The translations under genes and the position numbers were made by a program. From positions 4,464,001 to 4,528,000 of the forward strand of contig NZ_CP136600.1 of the NCBI RefSeq assembly GCF_032911225.1: a stretch of 64,000 nucleotides of DNA, in the 5' to 3' direction. Every line of letters begins with the position of its first letter. Positions within the stretch are counted from its first letter, which is position 1. The DNA is from Thalassotalea fonticola (GTDB lineage Bacteria > Pseudomonadota > Gammaproteobacteria > Enterobacterales > Alteromonadaceae). Positions 50,572 through 61,805 of the stretch are shown piece by piece. The notes beneath the pieces are model-generated. The model saw nothing but the letters and a program-made list of their open reading frames with translations, was not told the origin of the DNA and ran no database searches.

Positions 50572-51603
50572 ATGGACGCAAATAAAGAAAAGGCATTATC
50601 AGCAGCCCTAGGTCAAATTGAACGTCAATTCGGTAAAGGTTCAATCATGAAGCTAGGTGATAACCAAAGCATGAACGTAGAAACAATTTCTACCGGCTCG
50701 CTTGCTTTAGATGTTGCCCTTGGTGCTGGCGGTTTACCAATGGGTCGTGTTGTTGAAATCTATGGTCCAGAATCTAGTGGTAAAACGACACTTACTTTAG
50801 AAGTAATTGCTGAAGCACAGCGCAATGGTAAAGTATGTGCGTTCGTTGATGCTGAACATGCTCTTGATCCAATCTATGCAGAAAAACTTGGTGTGGATAT
50901 TAATGAATTGTTAGTGTCGCAGCCAGACACTGGTGAACAAGCATTAGAAATTGTTGATATGTTAAGTCGCTCAGGTGCGGTAGATGTTATCGTAGTCGAT
51001 TCGGTTGCAGCACTTACGCCAAAAGCTGAAATTGAAGGTGATATGGGTGATAGTCACATGGGCTTGCAAGCTCGCATGTTGTCACAAGCAATGCGTAAAT
51101 TGACTGGTAACCTAAAGCAATCAAACACCATGCTTATCTTTATTAACCAAATTCGTATGAAAATTGGTGTAATGTTTGGTAACCCTGAAACAACAACCGG
51201 TGGTAATGCGTTGAAGTTCTATGCTTCTGTTCGTCTAGATATCCGTCGTATTGGTGCTGTGAAAGAAGGTGATGAGATTACCGGTAACGAAACCCGTGTT
51301 AAAGTGGTTAAAAACAAAATTGCACCGCCATTTAAACAAGCTGAATTCCAAATTTTATACGGTTTAGGTATCAATAGTTTAGGTGAGCTTATCGACTTGG
51401 GTGTTAAGCATAAAATGGTTGATAAAGCTGGTGCATGGTACAGCTGCATGGGCGAAAGAATTGGTCAAGGTAAAGCAAATGCAACTAAGTACCTTGCAGA
51501 AAACACAGCAATGGCGAAAGAGTTAGAAGCTAAGTTACGTGGCTTGTTACTCACTACTGTTAAAGATTCAGAAGATGAAGAAGTTGTTGCTGAAGTAGAA
51601 TAA
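50572..51603 (+). CDS. recA: Recombinase RecA
   Basis: RecA forms filaments on single-stranded DNA, carries out strand exchange and triggers LexA self-cleavage. I start it at the ATG at 50572 ([10 protein letters not shown]), after TGGAGA; the upstream in-frame ATG at 50530 adds residues foreign to the family. The 343-residue protein has Walker [10 protein letters not shown], the LexA-interacting core, loop L1/L2 segments ([37 protein letters not shown]) and an acidic C-terminus ([12 protein letters not shown]). It is under the LexA box and ends at its own terminator; recX is not next to it. Confidence 0.98.
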   Translation: MDANKEKALSAALGQIERQFGKGSIMKLGDNQSMNVETISTGSLALDVALGAGGLPMGRVVEIYGPESSGKTTLTLEVIAEAQRNGKVCAFVDAEHALDPIYAEKLGVDINELLVSQPDTGEQALEIVDMLSRSGAVDVIVVDSVAALTPKAEIEGDMGDSHMGLQARMLSQAMRKLTGNLKQSNTMLIFINQIRMKIGVMFGNPETTTGGNALKFYASVRLDIRRIGAVKEGDEITGNETRVKVVKNKIAPPFKQAEFQILYGLGINSLGELIDLGVKHKMVDKAGAWYSCMGERIGQGKANATKYLAENTAMAKELEAKLRGLLLTTVKDSEDEEVVAEVE

Positions 51604-51625
51604 TATTCAATACACTATTATTTAA

Positions 51626-51651
51626 TAAACCGCTCACTGAGCGGTTTTTTT
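51626..51651 (+). terminator. Rho-independent terminator after recA
   Basis: Stem ACCGCTC/GAGCGGT (51629-51635, 51639-51645), loop ACT, followed by seven T. Confidence 0.92.
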
Positions 51652-51680
51652 ATGTCTAAAGGTAAATAATAAGTTTATTT

Positions 51681-51712
51681 AGACGTCTATACGTTTAGAT
51701 GTTGACATTTCT
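51681..51712 (+). promoter_or_regulatory. Predicted MetJ operator (met boxes) upstream of metA
   Basis: A perfect met box AGACGTCT (51681-51688) is followed at 8-bp register by ATACGTTT, AGATGTTG (51697-51704) and ACATTTCT. Tandem 8-bp boxes near AGACGTCT are the known binding site of the MetJ repressor with SAM. It lies 50-80 bp before the metA start. Confidence 0.7.
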
Positions 51713-51760
51713 ATATGGTTGGGTAGTATTAAGTTTTTACTCTTTCATAGGTCTGTATTA

Positions 51761-52672
51761 ATGCCGATTAAAATCCCTGATCAACTTCCTGCCTTGGCTG
51801 TACTCGCAAATGAGAACATCTTTGTCATGTCTGAAAATAGGGCTGTTAATCAAGATATTCGACCAATGCAAGTAGCAATATTGAATTTAATGCCTAATAA
51901 AATTGAAGCAGAAATTCAAATATTACGCATGCTTTCCAATACACCATTGCAAATCAATATTGAATTTGTACGTTTAAATTTAAATGAGTCTAAAAATACG
52001 CCTAAGGCACACTTAGATGAGTTTTATTGTTTATTCGATGATATTAAGCATAAACACTATGACGGCTTGATTGTTACTGGTGCTCCTTTAGGCCAGCTTA
52101 ATTATGAAGATGTTTCTTACTGGGACAAAATTGTAGAAGTGTTTGAATGGTCACAAACAAATGTAACATCAACGATGTATTCATGCTGGGCTGCGCATGC
52201 TGCGCTATACTACCGTTATGGCTTAAACCGAAAATTACGGGATAAAAAGCTTTCAGGTGTGTATCTTCATAAAACATTAGATTCAATGGAACCATTAACA
52301 CGTGGCTATGAAGAAGAATTTTCAGTACCGCATTCACGCTATGGTGAAATTGATAAAACAATTTATCAAAGCGTCGATGAACTAAATATTTTAGCTGAAT
52401 CTAAGCAAGCAGGAGTTTACTTGGTTGCTACAAAGGATAAGAAACATGTCTTTGTAACCGGACATCCTGAATATGATGCTTGTACCTTAAGTGATGAATA
52501 TCAACGCGATATAAACGTCGGAGTTGATACCTTCATACCCGAAAATTATTTTAAATTTGATGATGTAAATAGCATCCCAAAAAACAAGTGGCGTAGCCAT
52601 GGCTGCTTATTGTTTAGCAATTGGCTAAATTATTATGTTTATCAAATTACTCCTTACAACCTTGAAAATTAG
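51761..52672 (+). CDS. metA: Homoserine O-succinyltransferase (or acetyltransferase) MetA
   Basis: MetA acylates homoserine, the first committed step of methionine synthesis. I start at the ATG at 51761 (MPIKIPDQLPA); the open frame reaches 51719, but the added residues are foreign to the family. The 303-residue protein has the nucleophilic Cys in TMYSCWAAHAALYY, the VPHSRYGE segment and the FVTGHPEYD segment with the catalytic His. Substrate choice between succinyl- and acetyl-CoA depends on one active-site residue and is not decided here. It carries a met-box operator and precedes metH by 57 bp. Confidence 0.94.
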   Translation: MPIKIPDQLPALAVLANENIFVMSENRAVNQDIRPMQVAILNLMPNKIEAEIQILRMLSNTPLQINIEFVRLNLNESKNTPKAHLDEFYCLFDDIKHKHYDGLIVTGAPLGQLNYEDVSYWDKIVEVFEWSQTNVTSTMYSCWAAHAALYYRYGLNRKLRDKKLSGVYLHKTLDSMEPLTRGYEEEFSVPHSRYGEIDKTIYQSVDELNILAESKQAGVYLVATKDKKHVFVTGHPEYDACTLSDEYQRDINVGVDTFIPENYFKFDDVNSIPKNKWRSHGCLLFSNWLNYYVYQITPYNLEN

Positions 52673-52729
52673 CTCTGTTAAAATTAGTACAAGCAGCAAT
52701 TATTTAATTCAGAACCAGGAACTATTACG

Positions 52730-55700
52730 GTGAAATCTCCAACCACTATTTTATTAGAGCAACAACTGCAAGACCGAATTTTAGTACTTGATGGTGCTAT
52801 GGGTACTATGATCCAAGATCATAAATTTGAAGAGCAAGATTATCGAGGTACCAGGTTCGCAGATTGGCATTGTGATGTGAAAGGTAACAATGATTTACTT
52901 TCAATCACCCAAAGTGAAGTTATAAAAGATATCCACCGTCAGTACTTAGTAGCGGGTGCTGATATTATTGAAACTAATACATTTAACTCTACTACCATTG
53001 CCATGGCTGATTACGATATGGAAGATATCAGTCGTGAGATAAACTTAGTTTCAGCACAAATTGCTCGCCAAGTTGCAGATGAAATAAGTTTAACAACCCC
53101 GGATAAACCAAGGTTTGTTGCAGGTGTGTTAGGGCCAACTAACCGTACATGTTCTATTTCACCTGATGTAAATAATCCGGCATTTCGAAATGTAAGTTTT
53201 GATGAGCTAAAAGACGCATATATTGAATCTATTCTTGCCTTAATAGAAGGCGGAGTAGATATTATAATGCTCGAAACTATCTTCGATACGTTAAACGCAA
53301 AAGCTGCTGTTTTTGCTGTGGAACAAGTGTTCGCCGATCTAGGCTATCGCTTACCCCTAATGATCTCTGGCACAATCACAGATGCTTCGGGTAGAACCCT
53401 ATCAGGGCAAACTACTGAAGCATTTTATAACTCATTGCGTCATGCTGACCCTATTTCATTCGGCTTAAACTGTGCGCTTGGTCCGGTTGAGCTTAGGCAG
53501 TATGTAGAAGAGTTAAGCAATATCTCCGACTTCGCCGTTTCAGCCCACCCAAATGCGGGTTTGCCAAATGCCTTTGGTGAATATGACTTTACTGTTGAAG
53601 ATATGAATGAGCATATTATTGAATGGGCTCAAGCTGGCTTCTTAAATATAGTCGGCGGTTGTTGTGGTACCACACCTGCACATATAAAAGGTATTGCCGA
53701 TTCAGTTGCAAGTATTAACCCTCGTAAAATCGAAGCTAAAAAAATAGCGTGTCGGTTATCAGGGTTAGAAGCGCTAAATCTTGATGAAAACAGTTTATTT
53801 GTTAACGTTGGTGAGCGTACCAATGTGACAGGTTCAGCCATATTTAAACGCTTAATAACCGAAGAAAAATACGATGAAGCAATCGCCGTAGCGCTCCAGC
53901 AAGTTGAAAATGGGGCGCAAATAATTGATATCAATATGGATGAGGGCATGCTTGACTCCTATGGGGCAATGGTTAAGTTTCTAAACTTAATTGCTGGCGA
54001 GCCTGATATCTCGAAAGTACCTATCATGCTTGATTCCTCTAAATGGGAGATCATGGAGGCAGGCTTAAAATGTATTCAGGGCAAGGGCATTGTTAACTCT
54101 ATTAGCTTAAAAGAAGGTGAGGAAGCGTTTAAGCATCATGCTGAACTCGTTCGTCGTTATGGCGCCGCAGTAATTATCATGGCTTTTGACGAAGTTGGCC
54201 AAGCTGATACCAAAGATAGAAAAGTAGAAATTTGTCAACGAGCTTATCGTATATTGGTTGATGAGGTTGGCTTCCCGCCGGAAGATATCATCTTTGATCC
54301 AAATATTTTTGCGGTAGCAACTGGTATTGATGAACATAACAATTATGCCGTAGACTTTATTGAAGCCACTAAAGTTATTAAGGAAACTCTACCGCATGCG
54401 ATGATTTCTGGTGGCGTATCAAATGTGTCGTTTTCATTTCGTGGTAATAACCCGGTACGTGAAGCAATCCATGCAGTATTCCTTTATCATGCGATTAAAA
54501 ATGGCATGGATATGGGGATTGTTAATGCCGGGCAATTAGCAATTTATCAAGATGTTCCTGAAAATTTATTAAAAGCTGTTGAGGATGTTATTCAAAATAG
54601 CGATGAAGATGCGACAGAACGTCTGTTAGAGGTTGCTGAAGAGTATCGTGGCCAAGGTGGTCAAAAAGCTGCTGGAGCTGACTTAAGTTGGCGTGAGCTA
54701 CCGGTAATCAAAAGATTAGAGCATGCATTAGTAAAAGGCATTAATGAATTTATTGTTGAAGATACTGAAGAAGCAAGGTTAGCAGCAGCGCGACCTATCG
54801 ATGTTATCGAAGGGCCGCTAATGGACGGGATGAATATCGTTGGTGACTTATTTGGCGAAGGTCAAATGTTCTTACCGCAAGTGGTAAAATCTGCACGAGT
54901 AATGAAGCAAGCTGTGGCGCATTTACAACCTTTCATTGAACTTGAAAAAACAGAAGCAAGCTCCAACGGTAAGGTATTACTAGCCACGGTTAAAGGTGAT
55001 GTGCACGACATTGGGAAGAATATAGTTGGTGTAGTATTGCAATGTAATAACTATGAGGTAATCGATCTTGGCGTTATGGTTTCATGTGATAAGATTTTGC
55101 AAGTAGCCCGTGATGAAAATGTTGATATTATCGGTTTGTCAGGCTTAATTACACCTTCTCTCGATGAAATGGTCCATGTGGCCAAAGAAATGCAGCGTCT
55201 TGATTTTGATTTACCTTTATTGATTGGTGGTGCAACAACATCGAAAGCGCACACTGCAGTTAAAATTGAACAAAACTATGAGCATCCAGTGGTTTATGTA
55301 CCAAATGCCTCTCGCTCAGTATCAGTGGTTAATTCATTATTAACCCCAGAATTGAAAGATGCATTGGTTGAACGTACAGAAAAAGAATATGAAACTGTTC
55401 GCCAACGTTACAGTAAAAAAGGACCTCGCTCTGATTTATCGTCATTAAAAGATTCTCGCGCGAACGCTTTTCCATTAAGTTTTGACAACTACACACCGGT
55501 CACACCAAAACAATTGGGCGTAACAGTATTAGATAACTTAGATTTGAATGTGGTACGAAATTACATCGATTGGACGCCATTTTTCTTAACCTGGCAGTTA
55601 TCAGGTAAATATCCAAAAATTTTGGAACATGAACTTATTGGCGAAGAAGCAAAAAAATTATTTGCTGATGCCAATGCCATGCTTGATGAGGTGATTAACA

Positions 55701-56419
55701 ATCAAACCTTAAAAGCAAAAGCGGTATTTGGCTTATTTCCGGCACAAAGTATTGGTGATGACATTGAAGTGTTTACCGATGACACACGCAGTGAAATATT
55801 AAATACACTTTGTGGATTGCGCCAGCAAACGAAGAAGCAAGCAGGGCAGTTCAATCGTTGTTTAAGTGATTACGTTGCTGATAAAGACTCGGGCATTAAT
55901 GACTACGTAGGTGCATTTGCAGTATCTGCAGGTTTTGGTGCGGATGAGTTAGTGCAAGAGTATGACTCTAAACATGATACTTATAATTCTATTTTATTAA
56001 AGGCTGTTGCCGATAGGCTTGCTGAAGCAACAGCAGAATATTTACATGAACAAATTCGTAAGGAATATTGGGGTTATGCCAGTGATGAAAATCTAGATAA
56101 CGAAGCTCTTATCCGTGAAAGTTATCAAGGTATTAGACCTGCTCCAGGTTATCCAGCATGCCCTGAACATACGGAAAAGGCAACGATATGGCAGTTACTT
56201 GATGTTGAAAACAACATCGGCATGGAGTTAACAACAAGCTATGCGATGTGGCCAGGTGCAGCAGTTAGTGGTTGGTATTTTGCTCACCCAGACAGCAAGT
56301 ATTTTGCTGTTGCTAAAATAGATAAAGAGCAAGTAGAAAGCTATGCAACTCGTAAAAATATGAGTGTAACTGAAGCTGAGCGCTGGTTGTCACCAAACCT
56401 GGGTTATGATCCTGATTAA
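52730..56419 (+). CDS. metH: Cobalamin-dependent methionine synthase
   Basis: MetH transfers the methyl group of methyltetrahydrofolate to homocysteine through cobalamin. The 1229-residue protein has all four modules: homocysteine-binding with zinc ligands (NCALGP and GGCCGT, about 240-315), pterin-binding (about 355-620, [11 protein letters not shown]), cobalamin-binding (about 650-890) with the DVHDIGKNI His ligand motif and [15 protein letters not shown], and the C-terminal activation domain with [15 protein letters not shown]. It starts with GTG at 52730 after AGGA. Length equals E. coli MetH (1227). Confidence 0.98.
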   Translation: MKSPTTILLEQQLQDRILVLDGAMGTMIQDHKFEEQDYRGTRFADWHCDVKGNNDLLSITQSEVIKDIHRQYLVAGADIIETNTFNSTTIAMADYDMEDISREINLVSAQIARQVADEISLTTPDKPRFVAGVLGPTNRTCSISPDVNNPAFRNVSFDELKDAYIESILALIEGGVDIIMLETIFDTLNAKAAVFAVEQVFADLGYRLPLMISGTITDASGRTLSGQTTEAFYNSLRHADPISFGLNCALGPVELRQYVEELSNISDFAVSAHPNAGLPNAFGEYDFTVEDMNEHIIEWAQAGFLNIVGGCCGTTPAHIKGIADSVASINPRKIEAKKIACRLSGLEALNLDENSLFVNVGERTNVTGSAIFKRLITEEKYDEAIAVALQQVENGAQIIDINMDEGMLDSYGAMVKFLNLIAGEPDISKVPIMLDSSKWEIMEAGLKCIQGKGIVNSISLKEGEEAFKHHAELVRRYGAAVIIMAFDEVGQADTKDRKVEICQRAYRILVDEVGFPPEDIIFDPNIFAVATGIDEHNNYAVDFIEATKVIKETLPHAMISGGVSNVSFSFRGNNPVREAIHAVFLYHAIKNGMDMGIVNAGQLAIYQDVPENLLKAVEDVIQNSDEDATERLLEVAEEYRGQGGQKAAGADLSWRELPVIKRLEHALVKGINEFIVEDTEEARLAAARPIDVIEGPLMDGMNIVGDLFGEGQMFLPQVVKSARVMKQAVAHLQPFIELEKTEASSNGKVLLATVKGDVHDIGKNIVGVVLQCNNYEVIDLGVMVSCDKILQVARDENVDIIGLSGLITPSLDEMVHVAKEMQRLDFDLPLLIGGATTSKAHTAVKIEQNYEHPVVYVPNASRSVSVVNSLLTPELKDALVERTEKEYETVRQRYSKKGPRSDLSSLKDSRANAFPLSFDNYTPVTPKQLGVTVLDNLDLNVVRNYIDWTPFFLTWQLSGKYPKILEHELIGEEAKKLFADANAMLDEVINNQTLKAKAVFGLFPAQSIGDDIEVFTDDTRSEILNTLCGLRQQTKKQAGQFNRCLSDYVADKDSGINDYVGAFAVSAGFGADELVQEYDSKHDTYNSILLKAVADRLAEATAEYLHEQIRKEYWGYASDENLDNEALIRESYQGIRPAPGYPACPEHTEKATIWQLLDVENNIGMELTTSYAMWPGAAVSGWYFAHPDSKYFAVAKIDKEQVESYATRKNMSVTEAERWLSPNLGYDPD

Positions 56420-56443
56420 AGATTAATTTAGCGAACAAAATTT

Positions 56444-56467
56444 AAAAGGGCCAGAAGGCCCTTTTCT
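56444..56467 (+). terminator. Rho-independent terminator after metH
   Basis: A 9-bp stem (56444-56452 with 56457-56465, loop AGAA) with flanking A and T runs, 25 bp after the metH stop. Confidence 0.85.
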
Positions 56468-56541
56468 TGTTTCAAGCAGTATTTTTTTTATCCAAACACA
56501 GGTAGAATATGCACAATTATACCCGTTGAAGTAATGCTTTA

Positions 56542-56982
56542 GTGATAAAAAAGGACGTTAAAAAAGCCGCTTATTCTTTATTAGCAAGACGCGAACATTC
56601 GCAAAAAGAGCTAATGCAAAAGTTAAAGCTAAGAGAGTTCAATAGCGATGATATACAAATTGTATTAGATGCCTTGAGTGAGCAAGATATTCAGAGTGAT
56701 TTACGTTTTGGTGAAAGTATGTTTCGCCTACGAATTGCCAAAGGTTATGGATGGATTTATATCGCCGCAGAATTAAAGCAAAAAGGCCTGACAAGTGATA
56801 CTATAGCCGCCGTTTATGCTAGCCAGCACGTTGACTGGTTTTTACAGGCAGAGATTGCTTATCAAAAGCGTTTTGATAACACTGAAATTATCGACCAAAA
56901 AGATAAAGCCAAACGAGTAAGATTTTTACAATATCGTGGATACAGTTTTGAACAAATAAACACGGTATTGAACTTAAGCTAA
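56542..56982 (+). CDS. recX: Regulatory protein RecX
   Basis: RecX caps and destabilises RecA filaments. The 146-residue protein has the RecX three-helix repeats: YSLLARREHSQKELMQKLKLREF, LSEQDIQSDLRFGESMFRLRIAKGYG and the C-terminal KAKRVRFLQYRGYSFEQI. It starts with GTG at 56542; no strong ribosome-binding site is seen. The gene is separated from recA by metA-metH and a terminator, so it is not cotranscribed with recA, but it stays next to alaS. Confidence 0.92.
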   Translation: MIKKDVKKAAYSLLARREHSQKELMQKLKLREFNSDDIQIVLDALSEQDIQSDLRFGESMFRLRIAKGYGWIYIAAELKQKGLTSDTIAAVYASQHVDWFLQAEIAYQKRFDNTEIIDQKDKAKRVRFLQYRGYSFEQINTVLNLS

Positions 56983-57031
56983 TAAATAGCTACCTAATTA
57001 ATGAATACAAATTTTTTATTGGATAACGACC

Positions 57032-59653
57032 ATGATTAAATCCAGTGCCGAAATAAGACAGGCATTTTTAAACTTCTTCGCGCAAAAACAGCACCAAATA
57101 GTTGCGAGTAGCTCACTTGTACCAGGCAATGATGCAACTTTACTGTTTACCAATGCTGGTATGGTACCATTTAAAGATGTGTTTTTAGGCGCTGAAACTC
57201 GCAGTTATACCAGAGCTACATCATCACAGCGTTGTGTACGTGCTGGTGGTAAACATAATGATTTAGAAAATGTGGGTTATACCGCTCGCCATCATACATT
57301 TTTTGAAATGCTGGGTAACTTTAGCTTTGGTGACTATTTCAAAATAGATGCTATCAACTTCGGTTGGGAATTCTTAACTTCAGTGTTAGGTTTACCAAAA
57401 GAGAAATTATTAGTAACGGTGTATGAAACCGACAATGAAGCATTTGACCATTGGGCAAATGTGATTGGTGTTCCGGTAGATCGTATCATTCGTATTGGCG
57501 ACAAGTCAGCAGACAAAAAATTTGAGTCTGACAATTTTTGGTCAATGGGTGATACTGGACCATGTGGCCCTTGCTCTGAAATATTTTATGATCATGGCGA
57601 AGAAATTTGGGGCGGTCCTCCGGGTTCACCTGAAGAAGATGGTGATCGTTTTATCGAGATTTGGAACCTTGTTTTCATGCAGTTTAACCGCCAAGCTGAC
57701 GGCACTATGGAACCACTACCTAAGCCTTCTGTTGATACCGGCATGGGACTGGAGCGTATTGCTGCAATCATGCAAGGCGTACATTCAAACTATGAAATAG
57801 ATATATTCCAAGGTTTAATTAAAGCTGCGGCTGACTTACTTGGTTGTGAAGATTTAGAACATAAATCATTACGAGTAATAGCCGATCACATCCGTTCGTG
57901 TAGCTTTATGATCACCGATGGCGTTAACCCATCAAATGTAGGGCGTGGTTTTGTACTTCGTCGTATTATTCGCCGTGCGGTACGTCATGGGCATAAACTT
58001 GAAGCAAAATCCCATTTCTTCCATCAATTGGTTTCAGCGTTGGCTGAACAAATGGGAGAAGCATATCCTGAGCTTATCAAGCAACAAGCGATTATAGAAA
58101 AAACATTACGCATTGAGGAAGAGCAATTTGGCCGCACGTTAGACCGTGGCATGAACTTACTTAGCGATGTGATTGCTAATTTAACTGGGGATGTTATTCC
58201 TGGCAAGGATGTGTTTAAGCTCTACGATACCTACGGATTCCCAGCTGACTTAACTGCCGATATAGCTCGTGAAAAAGAATTAACCATTGACCAAGACGGT
58301 TTTGATAGTGAAATGCAAGCACAACGTGAACGTGCGCAAAAAGCATCAAATTTTGGTACTGATTACAATGATCAAATCAAATCAGACAAAACCACACATT
58401 TTGAAGGCTATGATAATCACAGTTTTAGCTCCACTATAGTTGAATTATTTAACAGTGAAGGTAGTGTTTCATCGTTAAATGCCGGTGATAAAGGCGTCAT
58501 TGTTTTAGACAATTCCCCATTTTATGCTGAATCTGGTGGTCAAGTAGGTGATACCGGCACTATAACCACTGACAGTGGCATTTTCAAAGTAACTGATACA
58601 GTTAAATTGGGTAATGCTTTTGCTCATCACGGTGTGGCCGAGTCAGCTATTCAATTAAATGCTAGAGCAAATGCAGCAATAGACAGTGCTCGCCGTAGTA
58701 ATATTGTCAAAAACCATTCAGCGACACATTTATTACATGAGGCGCTTCGTCAGGTTTTAGGTGAGCACGTGATCCAAAAAGGCTCATTATGTGATCCTGA
58801 CAAACTTCGTTTTGACTTTTCTCATTTCGAAGGCGTAACAGCTGTAGAGCTTCGTCAGGTAGAGCAATTAGTAAATGATAATATTCGTGCCAATTTCATT
58901 CGTGAAACAGCACTAATGGATATTGAATCAGCTAAAGAAAAAGGCGCAATGGCGCTGTTTGGTGAAAAGTATGACGATGAAGTGCGTGTTGTTAGCTTAG
59001 GTAGCTTTTCAACAGAGCTTTGTGGTGGTGTGCATGTTGAACGTACCGGCGATATTGGTTTATTAAAAATCACTTCTGAAGCAGGTATTGCTGCAGGCAC
59101 AAGACGTATTGAAGCAGTGACTGGTATTGCTGCAATGACATACGTTGACGAGCAAGCTGATAAACTAACCACTATTGCAAACTTAGTTAAATCAGATGCC
59201 GTTAATACGGTAAGCAAAGTTGAGCAGTTAATTGCTAAATCTAAACAATTAGAAAAAGAAATCGCACAATTAAAGCAAAAGTTAGCTTCACAAGCGGGGT
59301 CAGACTTAATCAATAGTGCAATTAATATTAATGGCGTTAAGGCATTAATTGCCGATGTTGAGGGGAGCGACCCGAAAGCATTACGTGAAATGGTTGACGA
59401 TCTTAAAAATAAATTAGGCTCCGGCGTTGTATTGTTAGCGTTAGCTAATGGCGCCAAAGTAAGTTTAATTGCCGGGGTTACCAAAGATTTAATTAGCAAA
59501 GTAAAAGCTGGCGATTTAGTGAAAATGGTTGCCGAACAAGTTGGTGGTAAAGGCGGAGGCCGTCCAGATATGGCGCAAGCCGGTGGCACTCAACCTGAGA
59601 ATATTGCAACTGCACTTGCCAGTGTTGAAGCTTGGTTAGCTGATAAGCTATAA
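57032..59653 (+). CDS. alaS: Alanyl-tRNA synthetase
   Basis: AlaS charges tRNA-Ala and removes misattached serine or glycine. The 873-residue protein has the class II catalytic core (about 1-250; [46 protein letters not shown]), the tRNA-binding helices, an editing domain with zinc ligands HSATHLLH and the later CGGVHV, and a C-terminal domain with [15 protein letters not shown]. Length equals the family (876 in E. coli). It lies between recX and lysC-csrA. Confidence 0.98.
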   Translation: MIKSSAEIRQAFLNFFAQKQHQIVASSSLVPGNDATLLFTNAGMVPFKDVFLGAETRSYTRATSSQRCVRAGGKHNDLENVGYTARHHTFFEMLGNFSFGDYFKIDAINFGWEFLTSVLGLPKEKLLVTVYETDNEAFDHWANVIGVPVDRIIRIGDKSADKKFESDNFWSMGDTGPCGPCSEIFYDHGEEIWGGPPGSPEEDGDRFIEIWNLVFMQFNRQADGTMEPLPKPSVDTGMGLERIAAIMQGVHSNYEIDIFQGLIKAAADLLGCEDLEHKSLRVIADHIRSCSFMITDGVNPSNVGRGFVLRRIIRRAVRHGHKLEAKSHFFHQLVSALAEQMGEAYPELIKQQAIIEKTLRIEEEQFGRTLDRGMNLLSDVIANLTGDVIPGKDVFKLYDTYGFPADLTADIAREKELTIDQDGFDSEMQAQRERAQKASNFGTDYNDQIKSDKTTHFEGYDNHSFSSTIVELFNSEGSVSSLNAGDKGVIVLDNSPFYAESGGQVGDTGTITTDSGIFKVTDTVKLGNAFAHHGVAESAIQLNARANAAIDSARRSNIVKNHSATHLLHEALRQVLGEHVIQKGSLCDPDKLRFDFSHFEGVTAVELRQVEQLVNDNIRANFIRETALMDIESAKEKGAMALFGEKYDDEVRVVSLGSFSTELCGGVHVERTGDIGLLKITSEAGIAAGTRRIEAVTGIAAMTYVDEQADKLTTIANLVKSDAVNTVSKVEQLIAKSKQLEKEIAQLKQKLASQAGSDLINSAININGVKALIADVEGSDPKALREMVDDLKNKLGSGVVLLALANGAKVSLIAGVTKDLISKVKAGDLVKMVAEQVGGKGGGRPDMAQAGGTQPENIATALASVEAWLADKL

Positions 59654-59685
59654 GGGTTGAATTATATGATGGCGATTAATCGTTA

Positions 59686-60906
59686 ATGGCAATTATTGTA
59701 CAAAAGTTTGGGGGGACCTCTGTTGGTTCCCTTGAACGAATTGAAAATGTAGCCGAACAAATCATTAAAACAAAGCAACAAGGACATCAAGTTGTTGCTG
59801 TGTTGTCTGCAATGTCAGGTGAGACTAACCGTTTAACTGAACTTGCTAACAAACTCGATCCAAATCCCTCTCCTCGTGAACTCGATATGCTGCTCGCTAG
59901 TGGTGAGCAAGTATCAATTGCTTTGCTCTCTATAGCGTTGATTAAACGCGGTTTTTCAGCTGTTTCGTTATTAGCTCATCAAATTGGGCTGCTAACTGAT
60001 AATCGCTTTAATAAAGCGCGCATTTTAAATGTTGATAATCAGCGAATGCTGAAAGAGTTACAGCAAGGACATATTGTTATCGTTGCAGGTTTCCAGGGTA
60101 ATGACAATGAAGGCAATATTACTACATTAGGAAGAGGGGGGTCTGATACATCAGCAGTGGCAATTGCAACAGCGCTGCAAGCGAAGGAGTGCCAGATTTT
60201 TACTGATGTAGATGGTGTATATACTACGGACCCCCGTCTCGATGAAAATGCTCGAAAATTACCTTATGTGAGTTTTGAAGAAATGTTGGAGATGGCAAGC
60301 TCCGGTGCGAAAGTATTACAATCACGATCAGTTGAATTTGCCGGCAATCATAAAATGCCACTTAGGGTGCTTTCAAGCTTTAGCGAAGGTGATGGCACTA
60401 GTATTACTTTTGAGCAACAAGCAGACAAAACGCATCCAGTGTCGGCTATTACCAGCCACAAAGATGAGGCAATGATCAGTGCTAGTGGAGTCGAGAGTGG
60501 TGAAAAATTTAGAAATAAACTCTTTGCATTACTTGCCAAAGTAGATATTGAAGTTGATATGCTAACGCAAACAGCTAAAGATAATGATAAAATTAACCTT
60601 AGTTTTACTGTTCACCGAAATGATTATCAACAAACACTACGCATTGCTAATTCTTTAACCGCTGATTTTTCTATTGAGCAACTCTGTGGTAATAATAAAG
60701 TAGTAAAAATATCTGCAATTGGTAATGGTATGCGCTCACACTCCGGAGTCGCAGCAGAACTGTTTGAGTGCCTATTAGATAATAAAATCGATGTTTATTT
60801 AGTTTCAGCAGCCGAAATCAAAATATCAGTACTAGTAAAAGAAAGTGATTTAACAAGTGCTGTTTGTTTTTTACACGAAAAGTTTCAACTAAATGTAACA
60901 AATTAG
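59686..60906 (+). CDS. lysC: Aspartate kinase (lysC type, monofunctional)
   Basis: Aspartate kinase phosphorylates aspartate, the entry to lysine, threonine and methionine synthesis. The 406-residue protein has the kinase domain start KFGGTSVGSLERI, the GRGGSDTSAVAIA segment, the TDVDGVYTTDPR segment and two C-terminal ACT regulatory domains (about 265-406). No fused homoserine dehydrogenase is present. The 32-bp gap to alaS leaves no room for a lysine riboswitch, so control must differ from E. coli lysC. The position between alaS and csrA is conserved in Shewanella and Vibrio. Confidence 0.94.
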   Translation: MAIIVQKFGGTSVGSLERIENVAEQIIKTKQQGHQVVAVLSAMSGETNRLTELANKLDPNPSPRELDMLLASGEQVSIALLSIALIKRGFSAVSLLAHQIGLLTDNRFNKARILNVDNQRMLKELQQGHIVIVAGFQGNDNEGNITTLGRGGSDTSAVAIATALQAKECQIFTDVDGVYTTDPRLDENARKLPYVSFEEMLEMASSGAKVLQSRSVEFAGNHKMPLRVLSSFSEGDGTSITFEQQADKTHPVSAITSHKDEAMISASGVESGEKFRNKLFALLAKVDIEVDMLTQTAKDNDKINLSFTVHRNDYQQTLRIANSLTADFSIEQLCGNNKVVKISAIGNGMRSHSGVAAELFECLLDNKIDVYLVSAAEIKISVLVKESDLTSAVCFLHEKFQLNVTN

Positions 60907-61029
60907 TCTCTTTTTCCGAAAACTTTGCTAAATTCTTATATGTTAAGGAAAAAATCTAGTTATTTTGTTTATTTATTGAGCCTAGGTTTGCTAACATAAG
61001 AGTGATTTCTAATAAAAGGGAGCATATGG

Positions 61030-61224
61030 ATGCTAATATTAACAAGAAGGGTTGGTGAAACTCTAATGGTCGGTGACGATGTTACAGTCACTGTTTTAGG
61101 GGTAAAAGGGAACCAGGTCCGCATAGGTGTTAATGCACCAAAAGAAGTGTCTGTTCATCGTGAAGAAATTTACATGCGCATACAAGCGGAAAAGGATAAT
61201 CCTGATAATGTGGGTAACGAGTAA
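61030..61224 (+). CDS. csrA: Carbon storage regulator CsrA
   Basis: CsrA is a dimeric RNA-binding protein that blocks or stabilises mRNAs at GGA motifs. The 64-residue protein starts [18 protein letters not shown] and keeps the RNA-contacting segments ([18 protein letters not shown]). The length is that of gammaproteobacterial CsrA. A strong AAGGGAG site precedes the ATG. Its antagonist pathway begins with BarA, encoded at 27277-30066. tRNA genes follow, as in E. coli (csrA-serV-argVYZQ). Confidence 0.98.
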   Translation: MLILTRRVGETLMVGDDVTVTVLGVKGNQVRIGVNAPKEVSVHREEIYMRIQAEKDNPDNVGNE

Positions 61225-61402
61225 TTAGCGTTATTTAATTGTCAAAATTGATTCATTAATATTTGCTAAAACCTTTGGTATTTATTTAATGGGTTAAGTT
61301 AGTTTGATGTTAACTTCAGCGTTAACTCTGTATATAAATGGTCTGATATTTAAACATCTTGTTTGAAATATCAACAAACAGAAAAAAAGACAAAAAAATC
61401 CG

Positions 61403-61430
61403 TTGACTTATTTTTCGAATCCATTAATAT
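61403..61430 (+). promoter_or_regulatory. Predicted sigma-70 promoter of the tRNA cluster
   Basis: TTGACT (61403-61408), a 16-bp spacer and TAATAT (61425-61430) end 10 bp before tRNA-Ser. A GC-rich discriminator (GCACGCC) follows, typical of stringently controlled stable-RNA promoters. Confidence 0.65.
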
Positions 61431-61440
61431 GCACGCCATT

Positions 61441-61532
61441 GGTGAGGTGGCCGAGAGGCTGAAGGCGCTCCCCTGCTAAGGGAGTATAGGCGTTAAACCC
61501 TATCGAGGGTTCGAATCCCTCCCTCACCGCCA
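61441..61532 (+). tRNA. tRNA-Ser (anticodon GCU)
   Basis: The 92-nt cloverleaf has acceptor GGTGAGG/CCTCACC, a long variable arm (class II), the anticodon stem CTCCC/GGGAG with loop CTGCTAA (anticodon GCT), T loop GGTTCGAATCC, discriminator G and encoded CCA. It is at the position of E. coli serV, downstream of csrA. Confidence 0.98.
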
Positions 61533-61598
61533 TTCTTCTTCGAAAGATTGCTGAATGGGCAAGAAAAAGAGTTTTTAATATTTTAATTTCTCGATTGC

Positions 61599-61675
61599 GG
61601 ACGCGTAGCTCAGCTGGATAGAGTACCTGGCTACGAACCAGGCGGTCGCAGGTTCGACTCCTGCCGCGTCCGCCA
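61599..61675 (+). tRNA. tRNA-Arg (anticodon ACG), copy 1
   Basis: The 77-nt cloverleaf has acceptor GGACGCG/CGCGTCC, anticodon stem CCTGG/CCAGG with loop CTACGAA (anticodon ACG, A34 to be deaminated to inosine by TadA), T loop GGTTCGACTCC, discriminator G and encoded CCA. It is in the position of E. coli argV. Confidence 0.98.
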
Positions 61676-61710
61676 CTTCTTTCAAAGAAGTGGTCACTTT
61701 CTCAAAGTGA
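61673..61710 (+). other. Hairpins overlapping the CCA end of tRNA-Arg copy 1
   Basis: The tRNA CCA is the first part of a perfect 9-bp hairpin, CCACTTCTT/AAGAAGTGG (61673-61681, 61685-61693). A second 7-bp hairpin TCACTTT/AAAGTGA follows (61694-61700, 61704-61710). There is no T run, so a processing signal is more likely than a terminator. Confidence 0.6.
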
Positions 61711-61805
61711 ATAAATAACTGAGTCGTGTTGTTCGAGGTAACAACAGTGCGGGTAGCACTTAAAATATACGATCCTGATTTGGCATTAGCCGCTCAGCGT
61801 AAGTA

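Noticed and set aside
58855..59589. 244-codon open frame antisense to alaS
   Set aside because: It lies wholly inside the well-supported alaS gene and has a composition typical of an antisense shadow; no start signal or family feature is seen.
59654..59685. Lysine riboswitch before lysC
   Set aside because: Only 32 bp separate alaS and lysC, far too little for the aptamer.
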